Source: Paraburkholderia kirstenboschensis
Lineage (GTDB): Bacteria; Pseudomonadota; Gammaproteobacteria; Burkholderiales; Burkholderiaceae
Length of the DNA: 64,000 nucleotides
Direction of reading: 5' to 3'
NCBI RefSeq assembly: GCF_904848585.1
Contig: NZ_CAJHCR010000010.1
Coordinates: 124,001 to 188,000, forward strand
The position numbers and the translations under genes were made by a program. Positions 9,088-18,128 of the stretch are shown piece by piece. A model generated the notes under the pieces. That model was not told the origin of the DNA. It ran no database searches and saw only the letters and a list, made by a program, of their open reading frames with translations. Within the stretch, counting starts at the first letter, position 1; each line of letters begins with the position of its first letter.

Positions 9088-10740
9088 TCACAGTTGCGCG
9101 GAGAGCCGCTTGATCTCGCGGTTCAGCACGCGCTCGTTATCCGAATAGTCGATGGGCACGTCGATCACATGCACGCCCGGCGTGGCAAAACATTCGCGCA
9201 GCAGCGGCGCAAAATCCGCCGCGGCTTCGATCCGATGTCCCTTGGCGCCATAGCTCTGCGCGTACGCGACGAAGTCCGGATTCGCAAGCGTCATGCCGTA
9301 ATCGGGGAAGTTCATGTTCTCCTGCTTCCAGCGAATCATGCCGAACGCGTCGTCGCGCACAATCAGGATCACCAGATCGAGCTTCAGCCGCACGGCCGTT
9401 TCCAGTTCCTGCGAATTCATCATGAAACCGCCGTCGCCGCACACGGCCATGACCTTGCGGTCCGGGTGCACGATCTTGGTGGCGATCGCGGACGGCAAGC
9501 CGGCGCCCATCGAAGCAAGCGCATTGTCGAGCAGCAGCGAATTAGGTTCGTGCGCACGGTAGTAGCGCGCGAACCAGATCTTGTACATGCCGTTGTCCAG
9601 GCACACGATGCCGTCCACCGGCGTGGTCTCGTACACGTCGTTGACGAGACGCACCGGGTACATCGGAAAGCGGTCGTCGTGCTGGCCTTTCACCAGATGC
9701 GCCTCGAAGTGCTCCTTGATCTCCTTGAAGCGCGTGAAGTCCCAGTGTTCCTGGCGCTCCTTCAGGCTCTCCTTCAACTGCCACACCGCATTGGCGATGT
9801 CGCCGACCACCTCGATCTGCGGGAAATACACGGTATCGACTTCCGCGCCGAGGAAGTTGACGTGAATCACCGTTTTCTCGCCGGCCTCGCCGCTGCGCAT
9901 GAAGAACGGCGGCTTCTCGATCACGTCGTGCCCGACGTTGATGATGCAGTCGGCGTGATCGATCGCGCGGTGCACGAAGTCGCCGTCGGACAAGGTGGCG
10001 TTGCCGAGCCACATCGGATGCGATTCGTCGATCACGCCCTTGCCCATCTGAGTGGTGAAGAACGGAATGCCGATCTGGTCGACGAACTCGCGCAGCATCT
10101 TAGTCGTGGTCTTGCGGTTGCCTCCCGCGCCGATCATCAGCAACGGATGCTTCGCTTTCGTGATTGCTTCAACGGCTCGCGCGACCGCTTTTTCCTCGGC
10201 GACGGGACGCCGGCTGTAGCTCTTGGGAATCGGCTTGCCGTCGCCCTCTTCGTGCGCGACGTCTTCGGGCAACTCGAGATGCGTGGCGCCGGGGCGCTCT
10301 TCCTCGGCCTGCCTGACGGCCTCGCGCACCGCGGCCGGAATATTGGCGATGGACACGATCTGGCGTGTGTACTTGGTGAGCGGCTCCATCATCCGCACGA
10401 CATCGACAATCTGGAAATGGCCCTGCTTGCTTGACTTGATCGGCTTCTGGCCGGTGACCATCAGCATTGGCATGCCGCCCAGCTGCGCGTAGGCCGCCGC
10501 CGTCACGAAGTTGGTCGCGCCCGGGCCAAGCGTCGCGAGACACACGCCGGTGCGGCCCGTGAGACGTCCGTAGGTCGCGGCCATGAAGCCCGCTGCCTGT
10601 TCATGACGCGTGAGGATCAAGCGGATTCTGGAGCGGCGCAGCGATTCGAGCAGATCAAGATTTTCTTCACCGGGGATGCCGAACACATACTCGACACCTT
10701 CGGCTTCCAGCGATTTGACGAACAGGTCCGATGCTTTCAT
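9088..10740 (-). CDS. Acetolactate synthase large-subunit-like ThDP enzyme
   Basis: Thiamine-diphosphate enzyme of the acetolactate synthase/pyruvate decarboxylase superfamily, likely joining two pyruvates into acetolactate. The 550-residue protein has the activating Glu47 in TRHEQAAGFMAA, a central domain around 190-330, and the ThDP-Mg motif beginning GDG at 435-437 and followed by NSQELETA. No ilvN-type regulatory subunit is adjacent, so a catabolic or stand-alone role is more likely than the IlvBN biosynthetic enzyme. I chose the start MKASDLFVKSLE because the family begins there; the 36-residue upstream extension is Pro/Arg-rich and unlike the family. The downstream aldehyde dehydrogenase is probably in the same operon. 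Confidence 0.9.
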   Translation of the reverse strand: MKASDLFVKSLEAEGVEYVFGIPGEENLDLLESLRRSRIRLILTRHEQAAGFMAATYGRLTGRTGVCLATLGPGATNFVTAAAYAQLGGMPMLMVTGQKPIKSSKQGHFQIVDVVRMMEPLTKYTRQIVSIANIPAAVREAVRQAEEERPGATHLELPEDVAHEEGDGKPIPKSYSRRPVAEEKAVARAVEAITKAKHPLLMIGAGGNRKTTTKMLREFVDQIGIPFFTTQMGKGVIDESHPMWLGNATLSDGDFVHRAIDHADCIINVGHDVIEKPPFFMRSGEAGEKTVIHVNFLGAEVDTVYFPQIEVVGDIANAVWQLKESLKERQEHWDFTRFKEIKEHFEAHLVKGQHDDRFPMYPVRLVNDVYETTPVDGIVCLDNGMYKIWFARYYRAHEPNSLLLDNALASMGAGLPSAIATKIVHPDRKVMAVCGDGGFMMNSQELETAVRLKLDLVILIVRDDAFGMIRWKQENMNFPDYGMTLANPDFVAYAQSYGAKGHRIEAAADFAPLLRECFATPGVHVIDVPIDYSDNERVLNREIKRLSAQL

Positions 10741-11009
10741 GGAAGGTCTCGCTTGATAGTACGGACGCGGGCGCAAAGCCTGGCCGTGGGTGAGCGGAAA
10801 CGGACGATCGGAGACGCAGGGCGACCGCAGGGACGGCAACGGCGGCAACCGTCACGACGACACGCGCAATGCCACGCCGGACAGCTTACTACTCGGGAGG
10901 AAATGATGCGCGCACGGGGACACTGCAGCGCGAGAGAACCAACGGGCGACGGCTTCGGCCGGCCGCTTGATGCTATGAGCCGGGATTCCGGCAAGGCTTC
11001 AGCCGGCGT

Positions 11010-11366
11010 TCAGCGATTGAGGGTGATGCAGTCGGACAGAACCGGCGGCGCGTCCTCGCCGGCCGTGGCGTCGTAGAGATCGGCGCGCGGACCCTTGGTC
11101 CACCATGTATAACTGCCGGCCTGATACTTCACGCCGGACGCCGCGATCGTATTGACGAACAGCAGTTGCTTGCCTTTAACGGGCACGAGCGCGAAGCTCT
11201 GGCCGTTGGCCGTATTCCAGTAGGTGACGTGCAGGATCCTGCCGGTCGCGCAAGTGTACTTACGCGTTTGACGATTTTTCGCCTGAACGTCTTCGAGATG
11301 CAAGGGCGCGGCAAACGCATAACCACACATTGCCGCGAGGCTCACTGCAACCAGCCTTTTCTTCAT
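11010..11366 (-). CDS. MliC/PliC-family periplasmic lysozyme inhibitor
   Basis: Predicted periplasmic inhibitor of C-type lysozyme. The 118-residue precursor has a signal peptide (MKKRLVAVSLAAMCGYAFA, cleavage after Ala19 or Ala20) without a lipobox, so it is a soluble PliC-like form. The mature part has the family pattern: YTC with Cys39, a beta-sheet core, the inhibitory-loop motif SGVKYQAG (77-84), WWTKG (88-92), and Cys113, which can pair with Cys39. It follows a small lipoprotein gene by 22 bases on the same strand, so the two are probably cotranscribed as an envelope-protection pair. Confidence 0.85.
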   Translation of the reverse strand: MKKRLVAVSLAAMCGYAFAAPLHLEDVQAKNRQTRKYTCATGRILHVTYWNTANGQSFALVPVKGKQLLFVNTIAASGVKYQAGSYTWWTKGPRADLYDATAGEDAPPVLSDCITLNR

Positions 11367-11388
11367 TGGATGCCCCGGTCGTTGCTGA

Positions 11389-11616
11389 TCAAGGGTCGAT
11401 GACTTCGGCGCAGGCGTCGGTCGGCGCGGCGGCCACGTGCCCGACCACCGGCACGATCTTCAGACCGGCCGACGCAATGCGGCACGGTGCGGCGGCAAGC
11501 CCGCAGCCCGTCAATGCTGCGCAGAGCGCGAACGACACGCCGAGAGCGCCGATACGGACGGCCACGCCGCGCCGCGTTGCACCGCGCGACACGTTGCTGC
11601 GGGATTCCTGCGACAT
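11389..11616 (-). CDS. Small DUF6726-like lipoprotein
   Basis: A 75-residue predicted lipoprotein. The hydrophobic segment ends in the lipobox LTGC (Cys38), followed by a short mature part containing CRIASAGLKIVPVVGH and TDACAEVIDP. This matches small Burkholderiaceae lipoproteins I recall as DUF6726; function unknown. AAGG sits about five bases upstream of the ATG ending at 11616; another in-frame ATG ends at 11649. The arginine-rich N-region is long for a lipoprotein signal, so a shorter start is possible. It is immediately upstream of the MliC-type inhibitor. Confidence 0.75.
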   Translation of the reverse strand: MSQESRSNVSRGATRRGVAVRIGALGVSFALCAALTGCGLAAAPCRIASAGLKIVPVVGHVAAAPTDACAEVIDP

Positions 11617-11732
11617 ACCTACCTTGGCTTCAATGAGCCCGCCATCCATTCGTGGGCTCCAAACAATCAGGCTGCGAAAGGCTGAGAAAGGCTGCAAACG
11701 CGCCGGGCTGGCCGGCACGCGCGCAAAGCGCG

Positions 11733-12956
11733 TCATTGCGCAGACTTTCCCGACACCGGGCGCACCGCAGCCGCGGCCTCTTTCGCGCGCGAGCGTGCCT
11801 CGTCGATGTTGCCGCCGGTTGCTAGTGCCACGCCCATGCGGCGCTTGACGAAGCTCTCCGGCTTGCCGAAAAGCCGCAGGTCCGCATTCGGCACGGCGAG
11901 CGCCGCGGCAACGCCTTCGAAGGCGATGCCCGCTTCGTCGAGCCCGCCGTAAATCACCGCCGACGCACCCGGCGCGCGCAACGACGTATCTACCGGCAAG
12001 CCGAGGATCGCGCGCGCATGCAGTTCGAATTCCGAAAAACGTTGCGAGCACAGCGTGACGAGTCCCGTGTCGTGCGGACGCGGACTCACTTCCGAGAACC
12101 ATACGTCATCGCCGCGGACGAAAAGTTCCACGCCGAAGAGGCCACGCCCGCCGAGCGCGGCCGTCACCTTGTGCGCGACTTCACGCGAACGTTCGAGCGC
12201 GAGCGGGCTCATGGGTTGCGGCTGCCACGATTCGACGTAGTCGCCCGCCACCTGCACATGACCGATCGGATCGCAGAAGTACGTGGCGACTTCCCCATTC
12301 GACGGATCGACGGCGCGCACGGTCAACTGCGTGATCTCGTATTCGAAGTCGATAAAACCTTCGACGATCACGCGGCCGCGATTCACACGGCCGCCGGCCA
12401 TTGCATACTGCCAGGCGGGTTCGACGTCGGCGTCGCTTTTCAGCACCGATTGCCCCTTGCCCGACGACGACATGACCGGCTTCACCACGCACGGATAACC
12501 GACCTTGGCGATGCCCGCCCGCAACTCCTCGAGCGAATCGGCGAACGCGTACGGCGAGGTGGGCAAGCCAAGCTCTTCGGCGGCAAGACGGCGGATGCCT
12601 TCGCGGTTCATCGTAAGCTGCGTGGCGCGCGCGGTCGGGATCACCTCGGCAAGACCGTCGCTTTCGATAACGGCGAGCGCGTCGGTTGCGATTGCCTCGA
12701 TTTCCGGGACGATCAGATGCGGGCGCTCCTGCTCCACGAGCGCTCGCAGCGCGGCCCCGTCGGTCATGTCGATCACGTGCGCGCGGTGCGCGACCTGATG
12801 GCCCGGCGCGTTCGGATAACGGTCGACGGCAATCACCTCGACGCCCAGCCGCTGCAGCGCGATGATCACTTCCTTGCCGAGTTCGCCGGCGCCGAGCAGC
12901 ATGACGCGCGTGGCGGATTCAGAAAGGGGCGTGCCGATCCGTTGGCCGATCTGCAT
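11733..12956 (-). CDS. purT: Formate-dependent phosphoribosylglycinamide formyltransferase
   Basis: ATP-grasp enzyme that formylates glycinamide ribonucleotide using formate and ATP, a folate-independent route for the third step of purine synthesis. The 407-residue protein shows the N-terminal substrate-binding domain (VMLLGAGELGKEV), an ATP-grasp core with PVMSSSGKGQS and VEGFIDFEYEITQL, metal ligands in GLFGVELFV and FSEVSPRPHDTG, and the C-terminal domain ending in a lysine/arginine-rich segment. Length and motifs are complete. It is divergent from the META-domain lipoprotein. I see no riboswitch in its leader. Confidence 0.96.
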   Translation of the reverse strand: MQIGQRIGTPLSESATRVMLLGAGELGKEVIIALQRLGVEVIAVDRYPNAPGHQVAHRAHVIDMTDGAALRALVEQERPHLIVPEIEAIATDALAVIESDGLAEVIPTARATQLTMNREGIRRLAAEELGLPTSPYAFADSLEELRAGIAKVGYPCVVKPVMSSSGKGQSVLKSDADVEPAWQYAMAGGRVNRGRVIVEGFIDFEYEITQLTVRAVDPSNGEVATYFCDPIGHVQVAGDYVESWQPQPMSPLALERSREVAHKVTAALGGRGLFGVELFVRGDDVWFSEVSPRPHDTGLVTLCSQRFSEFELHARAILGLPVDTSLRAPGASAVIYGGLDEAGIAFEGVAAALAVPNADLRLFGKPESFVKRRMGVALATGGNIDEARSRAKEAAAAVRPVSGKSAQ

Positions 12957-13196
12957 GGGGTCTCCAGATAAAAGTCGGATGAGGGTGGGATTGGGTAGAG
13001 CACGATGTTAACATGCGGACCCCTCGCCGCGCCTTGCTCGCGGCGGCCGCTTCTTGTGCACGTGGTAAGCGCAAAGAGCTGCCGCGCGCTCATCGGGACT
13101 GCGGCGCTGTGAGGGCGCTGTCGCAAACTGCGTGAGCGCGCGGCGCACCGAGTGCGTTACCCTTACGCCTTTGCCAGTTTGAAGAGGAACGACGCC

Positions 13197-13736
13197 ATGC
13201 ATCCAAGCTTCTCCACGCGACGTGTTGCGCGCATTGCTCCATTTGCGCGCACGGTCTTCGCCGCGTTGAGCGTCGCGGCGCTGCTCGGCGCCTGCGCGAT
13301 TCCGAAACATCCGGATGCGGAAGCACCCGCACCCGACCCGTTCAACCCCGCCGCCACTCAATTGCTCGACGACACGAGCTGGGTTCTCACCGGATGGAAG
13401 CAGCCGGACGGCACGGCCCGCACCATTCCGTTCGCGAATCTCGGCGCGCCGATCACGCTCACGCTTTCGACCGCGACGGGCCAGCGCCACGCGAGCGGCT
13501 TTTCCGGCTGCAACCGCTATATGGGTTCGTACTCGCTGAAAGACGGCAAGCTGAGTTTCGGCACGCTGGGCGGCACGCGCATGGCTTGCGCGACGCCGGG
13601 CGGGCAAATCGAGAGCACCTACCTGAGCGCGCTTACGCACATCGAACGGACCGGCGTGCAGATGCGCGAGCCGCAGCAAATGCAGCTGGTGCTCGATAAC
13701 GGCGATACGCTGGTGTTCGAGCGCAGCCCCAAGTAG
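13197..13736 (+). CDS. META-domain (HslJ-like) lipoprotein
   Basis: A 179-residue predicted outer-envelope lipoprotein. The signal peptide ends in the lipobox LLGAC with Cys33. A META domain (about residues 54-178) follows, with the hallmark pattern of a Trp near the start (DDTSWVLTGW), SGCNRYMGSY in the middle and MACATP before the last helix. HslJ proteins are linked to novobiocin or heat sensitivity, but the molecular role is not settled. AGAGGA precedes the chosen ATG by a normal spacing; a longer in-frame start at 13152 is less likely. Confidence 0.88.
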   Translation: MHPSFSTRRVARIAPFARTVFAALSVAALLGACAIPKHPDAEAPAPDPFNPAATQLLDDTSWVLTGWKQPDGTARTIPFANLGAPITLTLSTATGQRHASGFSGCNRYMGSYSLKDGKLSFGTLGGTRMACATPGGQIESTYLSALTHIERTGVQMREPQQMQLVLDNGDTLVFERSPK

Positions 13737-13890
13737 CACAAGTAGCAGTAGCGCGGGCGGCGTGCGGATTGTCCGGCGCGCCGCCCGGTTTGCACGAGGA
13801 CGCAGGCATACTTGTGTCCGCCTTCGGAGCCCTCGGGCTTCACCGGTTTAAACTCGACGGATTGCGTTTCCCTCAATCCGTCATTTGTCG

Positions 13891-16293
13891 ATGTCCAGTA
13901 TGCACACGGTAGTTTTCGGCTGGTTCGGCGGGTCGGCCGTCTGGTTCATTCCTCTCATATGGCGGCTCGTCAAGTCGATGCTGCCGGGCGGCGCGGGTTT
14001 GCGCGGCCCCGGCACGATCAGGCTGTGGCTCGGCTTCGTCTGCGTGATGCTGGCGAGCTGCACGCTGGAGGCGTCGCTGATCGGCGTGGCCGGCACGAAC
14101 GCGATCGGCCATGCGCTCGCGGCGGGCTTCGGCCATCTGCTCGGGCATATCGGCACGCCGCTCGCGGCGCTCGCGCTGCTGGTCGTCAGCCTGCCCTGGC
14201 TGATCGGTTTTCACTGGCGCGAGTTTCTCGCGTGGGCCGACGGCGCGTTCGGCCTCGGCCTCGCCTCGCGCGGTCTCGCAAGGCGTGACGATGAGGCGCG
14301 CCGCCATCGCATCGACGACGGCGCGGCGCCGCACATATCCAGTTCCATGAACACGATGGCGCCCAAAAGCAAAGGGCGTTATTCGCGGCCGACTGTTTGG
14401 CGACCGCCTGTCAAAGGGCGCGCTGCGGGTGGCGCAGGGGCCGCAGGTGTCGGCGTTGCGGGTGCGGGCGCCGCTGGATCGGCCGCTGGCAGGGACGCGG
14501 CAACGCGCGCGGCTGGCGAAGGCTGGCGAGCCGGGCGAGTTGCGCCGCGCAGCCGGACTTCGCAAGCTGAGCCAGTCTTGCGTACCGGTAGCGCGAATCC
14601 GGCGCGGCACGTAACGGCACAGACGCCGATGCATGGATCGGCTGCGGGCAAATCAACATGGGCGCCGACGGAGCCGGTCGCGCCGGCTGGATGGCTGCGC
14701 GAGTCCACGTCGCAGCCGCGTTCATCTACTGCGAGCCCGGCGGCTACAAACGGGGTCGGTGATAACGGTTCGCCGGGCACGGGCCGCCCGGCTCGTGACC
14801 CGCGAGGCGGCGGATCGTTGGGAATCGGCGCCAGTGTGGCGGGAGTGGCCGCCGGTGTACAAGGCGCTGATGCCCACGCTGCGCGTCTCGCAGCGGGCAC
14901 GGCCGTGGGTCCGCGCGGGGCTGCGGGTACGACGCCGCCGAGCGGATCCGTCGATGGGCGCACCGCGCTCAACCATGCTTCCACGCCGTCCAATCGCGCG
15001 GCATCGCCGGCGCAAGCGCTGCCATCGGCCTCGCGCACCCAGGATGTCGCTGCGGTTTCGGGCACGCGTCGTCCGTTGTCGCCCGCGCCGAGCTTCACGC
15101 GGCCCTTGCCCGCAACTCAGAAGGTCACGCCGCCTGCCAGCGTCCAGGAGACGCTGCGCAGCATCGCGGAGAACGCCGCCCGCTGGACGGATATCGCCGG
15201 CGTCAGCCTCGCGCGAAGCACCGGCGCGGAAGGTGCGAAGATCGCGGATGCGAACATTCCGCCGTCGGGTTCGAGCGGCACTGCAAGCGGGGAGATTGCC
15301 CGCGACGGCAACTTCGAGCCGCCTTCACTCGCAGATCGAGCAGAGGCTAACGATGTCGCAAGATCAGCGGCGAGCGATGCGTCGGCACCCGGGGCCCTCA
15401 ACGCCGATGAAACACCGGCTGAGCGGCCCGTTGAAATGCAGCCTCGAATGTCAGTGGAAGAAACTGCACTAGAAGCGCCGCATGAAACGCCGGTTGACGC
15501 GCACGCTCATACGCTGCTGACGGAATCCGAAGCGCCGGCTGCGAGCAGTACGGTCCCGGTCGTGCAATGGCCGATTGAGCCGCCTGTCATTCAAGCGCCG
15601 CATACCTTGTCGACTGAACTCGCAACGCCGTCGACGCCGGCGATCGCGCTCGCAGCGGGATTGATATCGACGGTCGCCCCAACACTGCAGGTTGCCGCAC
15701 CACCCGTCACTCGCACGCCGTTCGGCATCTTTGCAACCCGGCTGCAGGAGACGGACGCGCCGTCGCAGACGCCGCCTTGGGAAGAAGACCTGCCTTCATC
15801 GGCGCAACAGCCCGATGGCAGCCCGGACAGCCCCGCTAGCGCGGCCACGCATGCAAGTCAGCACCGCGACGCGCAAGACGAAGACCCCGCTACGCCGCTT
15901 GCGATCCGGCCGGTGTTGACCGCTCCGGACATTGCGCCCGACAGCGCTCCGGTCAACGTTCCACAGCTTCCGCACGCCGCAAGCACAAGCACAGACACAA
16001 CAGGTACGAGCGCAAGCACGGCACGGCCGACATACGCACCCACTGCCGACGCGCTAACGTCCCCTACCCTCGCGAATCCAGCGGCCACGTCAGCCGGACC
16101 AGGCACTGCGCCTGTGACCGATACAGCCGTCGCGCCGGAGCAAAGCGTCGCGGCGACGGTATCGTCCAACGTGGTTCGTTTCCCGGGCTTCGTGATCCAG
16201 GCGCCGCCGGCAACGCACGGCCAGGCGCAACGGTATCCGCATCCGCACGATGAGGAGAGCTTCAGCGCGCCCCCGACCGCACCAGCGATCTAG
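13891..16293 (+). pseudogene. FtsK-type DNA translocase, membrane domain and linker; ends at in-frame amber
   Basis: N-terminal part of an FtsK/SpoIIIE-like translocase. Hydrophobic segments occur at about residues 4-26, 44-64 and 85-113 and match the later part of the FtsK membrane domain (for example LWLGFVCVMLASCTLEAS). The first membrane helix of a normal FtsK is absent: an in-frame stop lies at 13849 and no other upstream frame encodes it. About 650 residues of Pro/Ala/Thr/Ser-rich low-complexity linker follow. The frame ends at TAG 16291-16293, but the same frame resumes directly with the linker end and an intact motor. The start (ATG 13891, or TTG 13885 or ATG 13900) has no clear ribosome site. 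I call it a broken or readthrough gene; a sequencing error is possible. Confidence 0.7.
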
Positions 16294-16302
16294 GCTCCCG
16301 CT

Positions 16303-17940
16303 GTGGACGCCACTTTTTCGGCGCCGCCCTCTTCACCCCCGGCCGCATCGAACGCCGTGCACGAACCGGTCCCCGCGGCCGAACCGCCCGTGCAGCGCGC
16401 GCCGCTGCGCGGCCACAGCCCGGCCAACGGCTTCGAATTCCACGCGCCGGCCGCGTCGATGGTCGAACTGCCCACGCTCGATCTGCTTGCGCCCGCCGAT
16501 ACCGACGTCGAGCCCGTCTCCGAGGAAAAGCTCATCGAGACCGGTCTGCTCATCGAACAGCGCCTGCAGGAATTCAAGGTGCCGGTGACGGTGGTCGGCG
16601 CATCGGCGGGTCCCGTCATCACGCGTTTCGAAGTCGAACCGGCGCTCGGCGTGCGCGGCAGTCAGATCGTCGGACTGATGAAGGACCTGTCGCGCGGTCT
16701 CGGACTCACTTCGATCCGCGTCGTCGAAACGATTCCCGGCAAGACGTGCATGGGCCTCGAATTGCCGAACGCGAAGCGCCAGACGATCCGCCTGTCCGAG
16801 ATTCTCGAAGCGAGCGTCTACCAGAACTCGCATTCGCAATTGACGCTTGCGATGGGCAAGGACATTACGGGCCATCCGGTGGTCGCCGATCTCGCGAAAG
16901 CGCCGCACATGCTGGTTGCGGGCACGACGGGCTCGGGCAAGTCGGTCGCGATCAACGCGATGATCTGCTCGCTGCTCTACAAGGCGACGCCCGAGGAAGT
17001 GCGCCTCATCATGATCGACCCGAAAATGCTGGAACTGTCGGTCTACGAAGGCATTCCGCATCTGCTCGCGCCTGTCGTCACCGACATGAAGCTCGCGGCC
17101 AACGCGCTCAACTGGTGCGTCGGCGAAATGGAAAAGCGCTACCGCCTGATGTCCGCGGTCGGCGTGCGCAACCTCGCGGGCTTCAACCAGAAAATTCGCG
17201 ACACAGAAGCGAAGGGCAAGAAGCTGGGCAATCCGTTTTCACTGACGCCGGAGGCGCCCGAGCCGCTCGCGCCTCTGCCGCTGATCGTCGTGGTAATCGA
17301 CGAGCTCGCCGACCTCATGATGGTGGCCGGCAAGAAGATCGAGGAACTGATCGCGCGGCTTGCGCAAAAAGCGCGCGCAGCCGGCATCCACTTGATTCTC
17401 GCAACGCAGCGCCCTTCGGTGGACGTGATCACCGGGCTTATCAAGGCGAACATTCCGACACGCGTCGCGTTCCAGGTATCGTCGAAAATCGACTCGCGCA
17501 CGATTCTCGACCAGATGGGCGCGGAGTCGCTGCTCGGCCAGGGCGACATGCTGTTCCTGCCGCCAGGCACGGGCTACCCGCAGCGCGTGCACGGCGCGTT
17601 CGTCGCGGACGAGGAAGTGCATGCGATCGTCGAGTATCTGAAGCAGTTCGGCGAGCCGCAATACGAGGAAGGCATTCTCGACGGCCCCGCGACCGACGGC
17701 GGAGCGGCGCAGGACCTGTTCGGCGACTCGCCGGATGCAGAAGCCGATCCGCTCTACGACGAAGCCGTTGCGTTCGTCGTCCGCACGCGGCGCGCGTCGA
17801 TCTCATCGGTGCAGCGGCAATTGCGCATCGGCTATAACCGCGCGGCGCGTCTTGTCGAACAGATGGAAACCGCCGGGCTCGTCTCGGCCATGGGTATCAA
17901 CGGCAGCCGTGAAGTGCTCGCGCCCGGGCCTGCGGAATAA
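16303..17940 (+). CDS. FtsK-type DNA translocase, motor and gamma domain (downstream of amber codon)
   Basis: C-terminal part of the translocase, in the same frame as the membrane/linker part. Counting from GTG 16303 it has the alpha domain (about 73-170), Walker A GTTGSGKS (207-214), Walker B VVIDELADLMM (about 328-338), the conserved ATQRPSVDVITG loop, and a C-terminal winged-helix gamma domain (about 483-540, RTRRASISSVQRQLRIGYNRAARL) that reads KOPS sites. No motor residue looks damaged. Neither GTG 16303 nor ATG 16459 has a Shine-Dalgarno sequence, so expression would need amber readthrough or reinitiation. Canonical chromosome segregation is probably done by another FtsK elsewhere (inference). 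Confidence 0.85.
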   Translation: MDATFSAPPSSPPAASNAVHEPVPAAEPPVQRAPLRGHSPANGFEFHAPAASMVELPTLDLLAPADTDVEPVSEEKLIETGLLIEQRLQEFKVPVTVVGASAGPVITRFEVEPALGVRGSQIVGLMKDLSRGLGLTSIRVVETIPGKTCMGLELPNAKRQTIRLSEILEASVYQNSHSQLTLAMGKDITGHPVVADLAKAPHMLVAGTTGSGKSVAINAMICSLLYKATPEEVRLIMIDPKMLELSVYEGIPHLLAPVVTDMKLAANALNWCVGEMEKRYRLMSAVGVRNLAGFNQKIRDTEAKGKKLGNPFSLTPEAPEPLAPLPLIVVVIDELADLMMVAGKKIEELIARLAQKARAAGIHLILATQRPSVDVITGLIKANIPTRVAFQVSSKIDSRTILDQMGAESLLGQGDMLFLPPGTGYPQRVHGAFVADEEVHAIVEYLKQFGEPQYEEGILDGPATDGGAAQDLFGDSPDAEADPLYDEAVAFVVRTRRASISSVQRQLRIGYNRAARLVEQMETAGLVSAMGINGSREVLAPGPAE

Positions 17941-18014
17941 GCCTGTCACACGGGCAGTTCCCCGTCGCCGACGCCTCGAATACGCGTCACGAGGCGAACC
18001 ACGCCAGCCACAAA

Positions 18015-18043
18015 ACAACGGGCCGCTTGAAGCGGCCCGTTGT
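18015..18043. terminator. Bidirectional hairpin terminator between ftsK and lactonase genes
   Basis: A perfect 13-bp stem (18015-18027 with 18031-18043) closes a TGA loop. On the minus strand it is followed by TTTTG, so it best serves the lactonase gene; it can also act for the convergent ftsK. Confidence 0.75.
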
Positions 18044-18128
18044 TCATGCAGCATGCAGCGTACAGCGCGCGTACTCGCACGCATGATTCAGTCGTTCGCT
18101 CACACGTGGACAGACGCGGACACCTTCC

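Noticed and set aside
13812..14288. Alternative plus-strand frame that might supply the missing FtsK first helix
   Set aside because: The peptide is Arg-rich and not hydrophobic; it does not resemble FtsK TM1, so a simple frameshift does not explain the short N-terminus.
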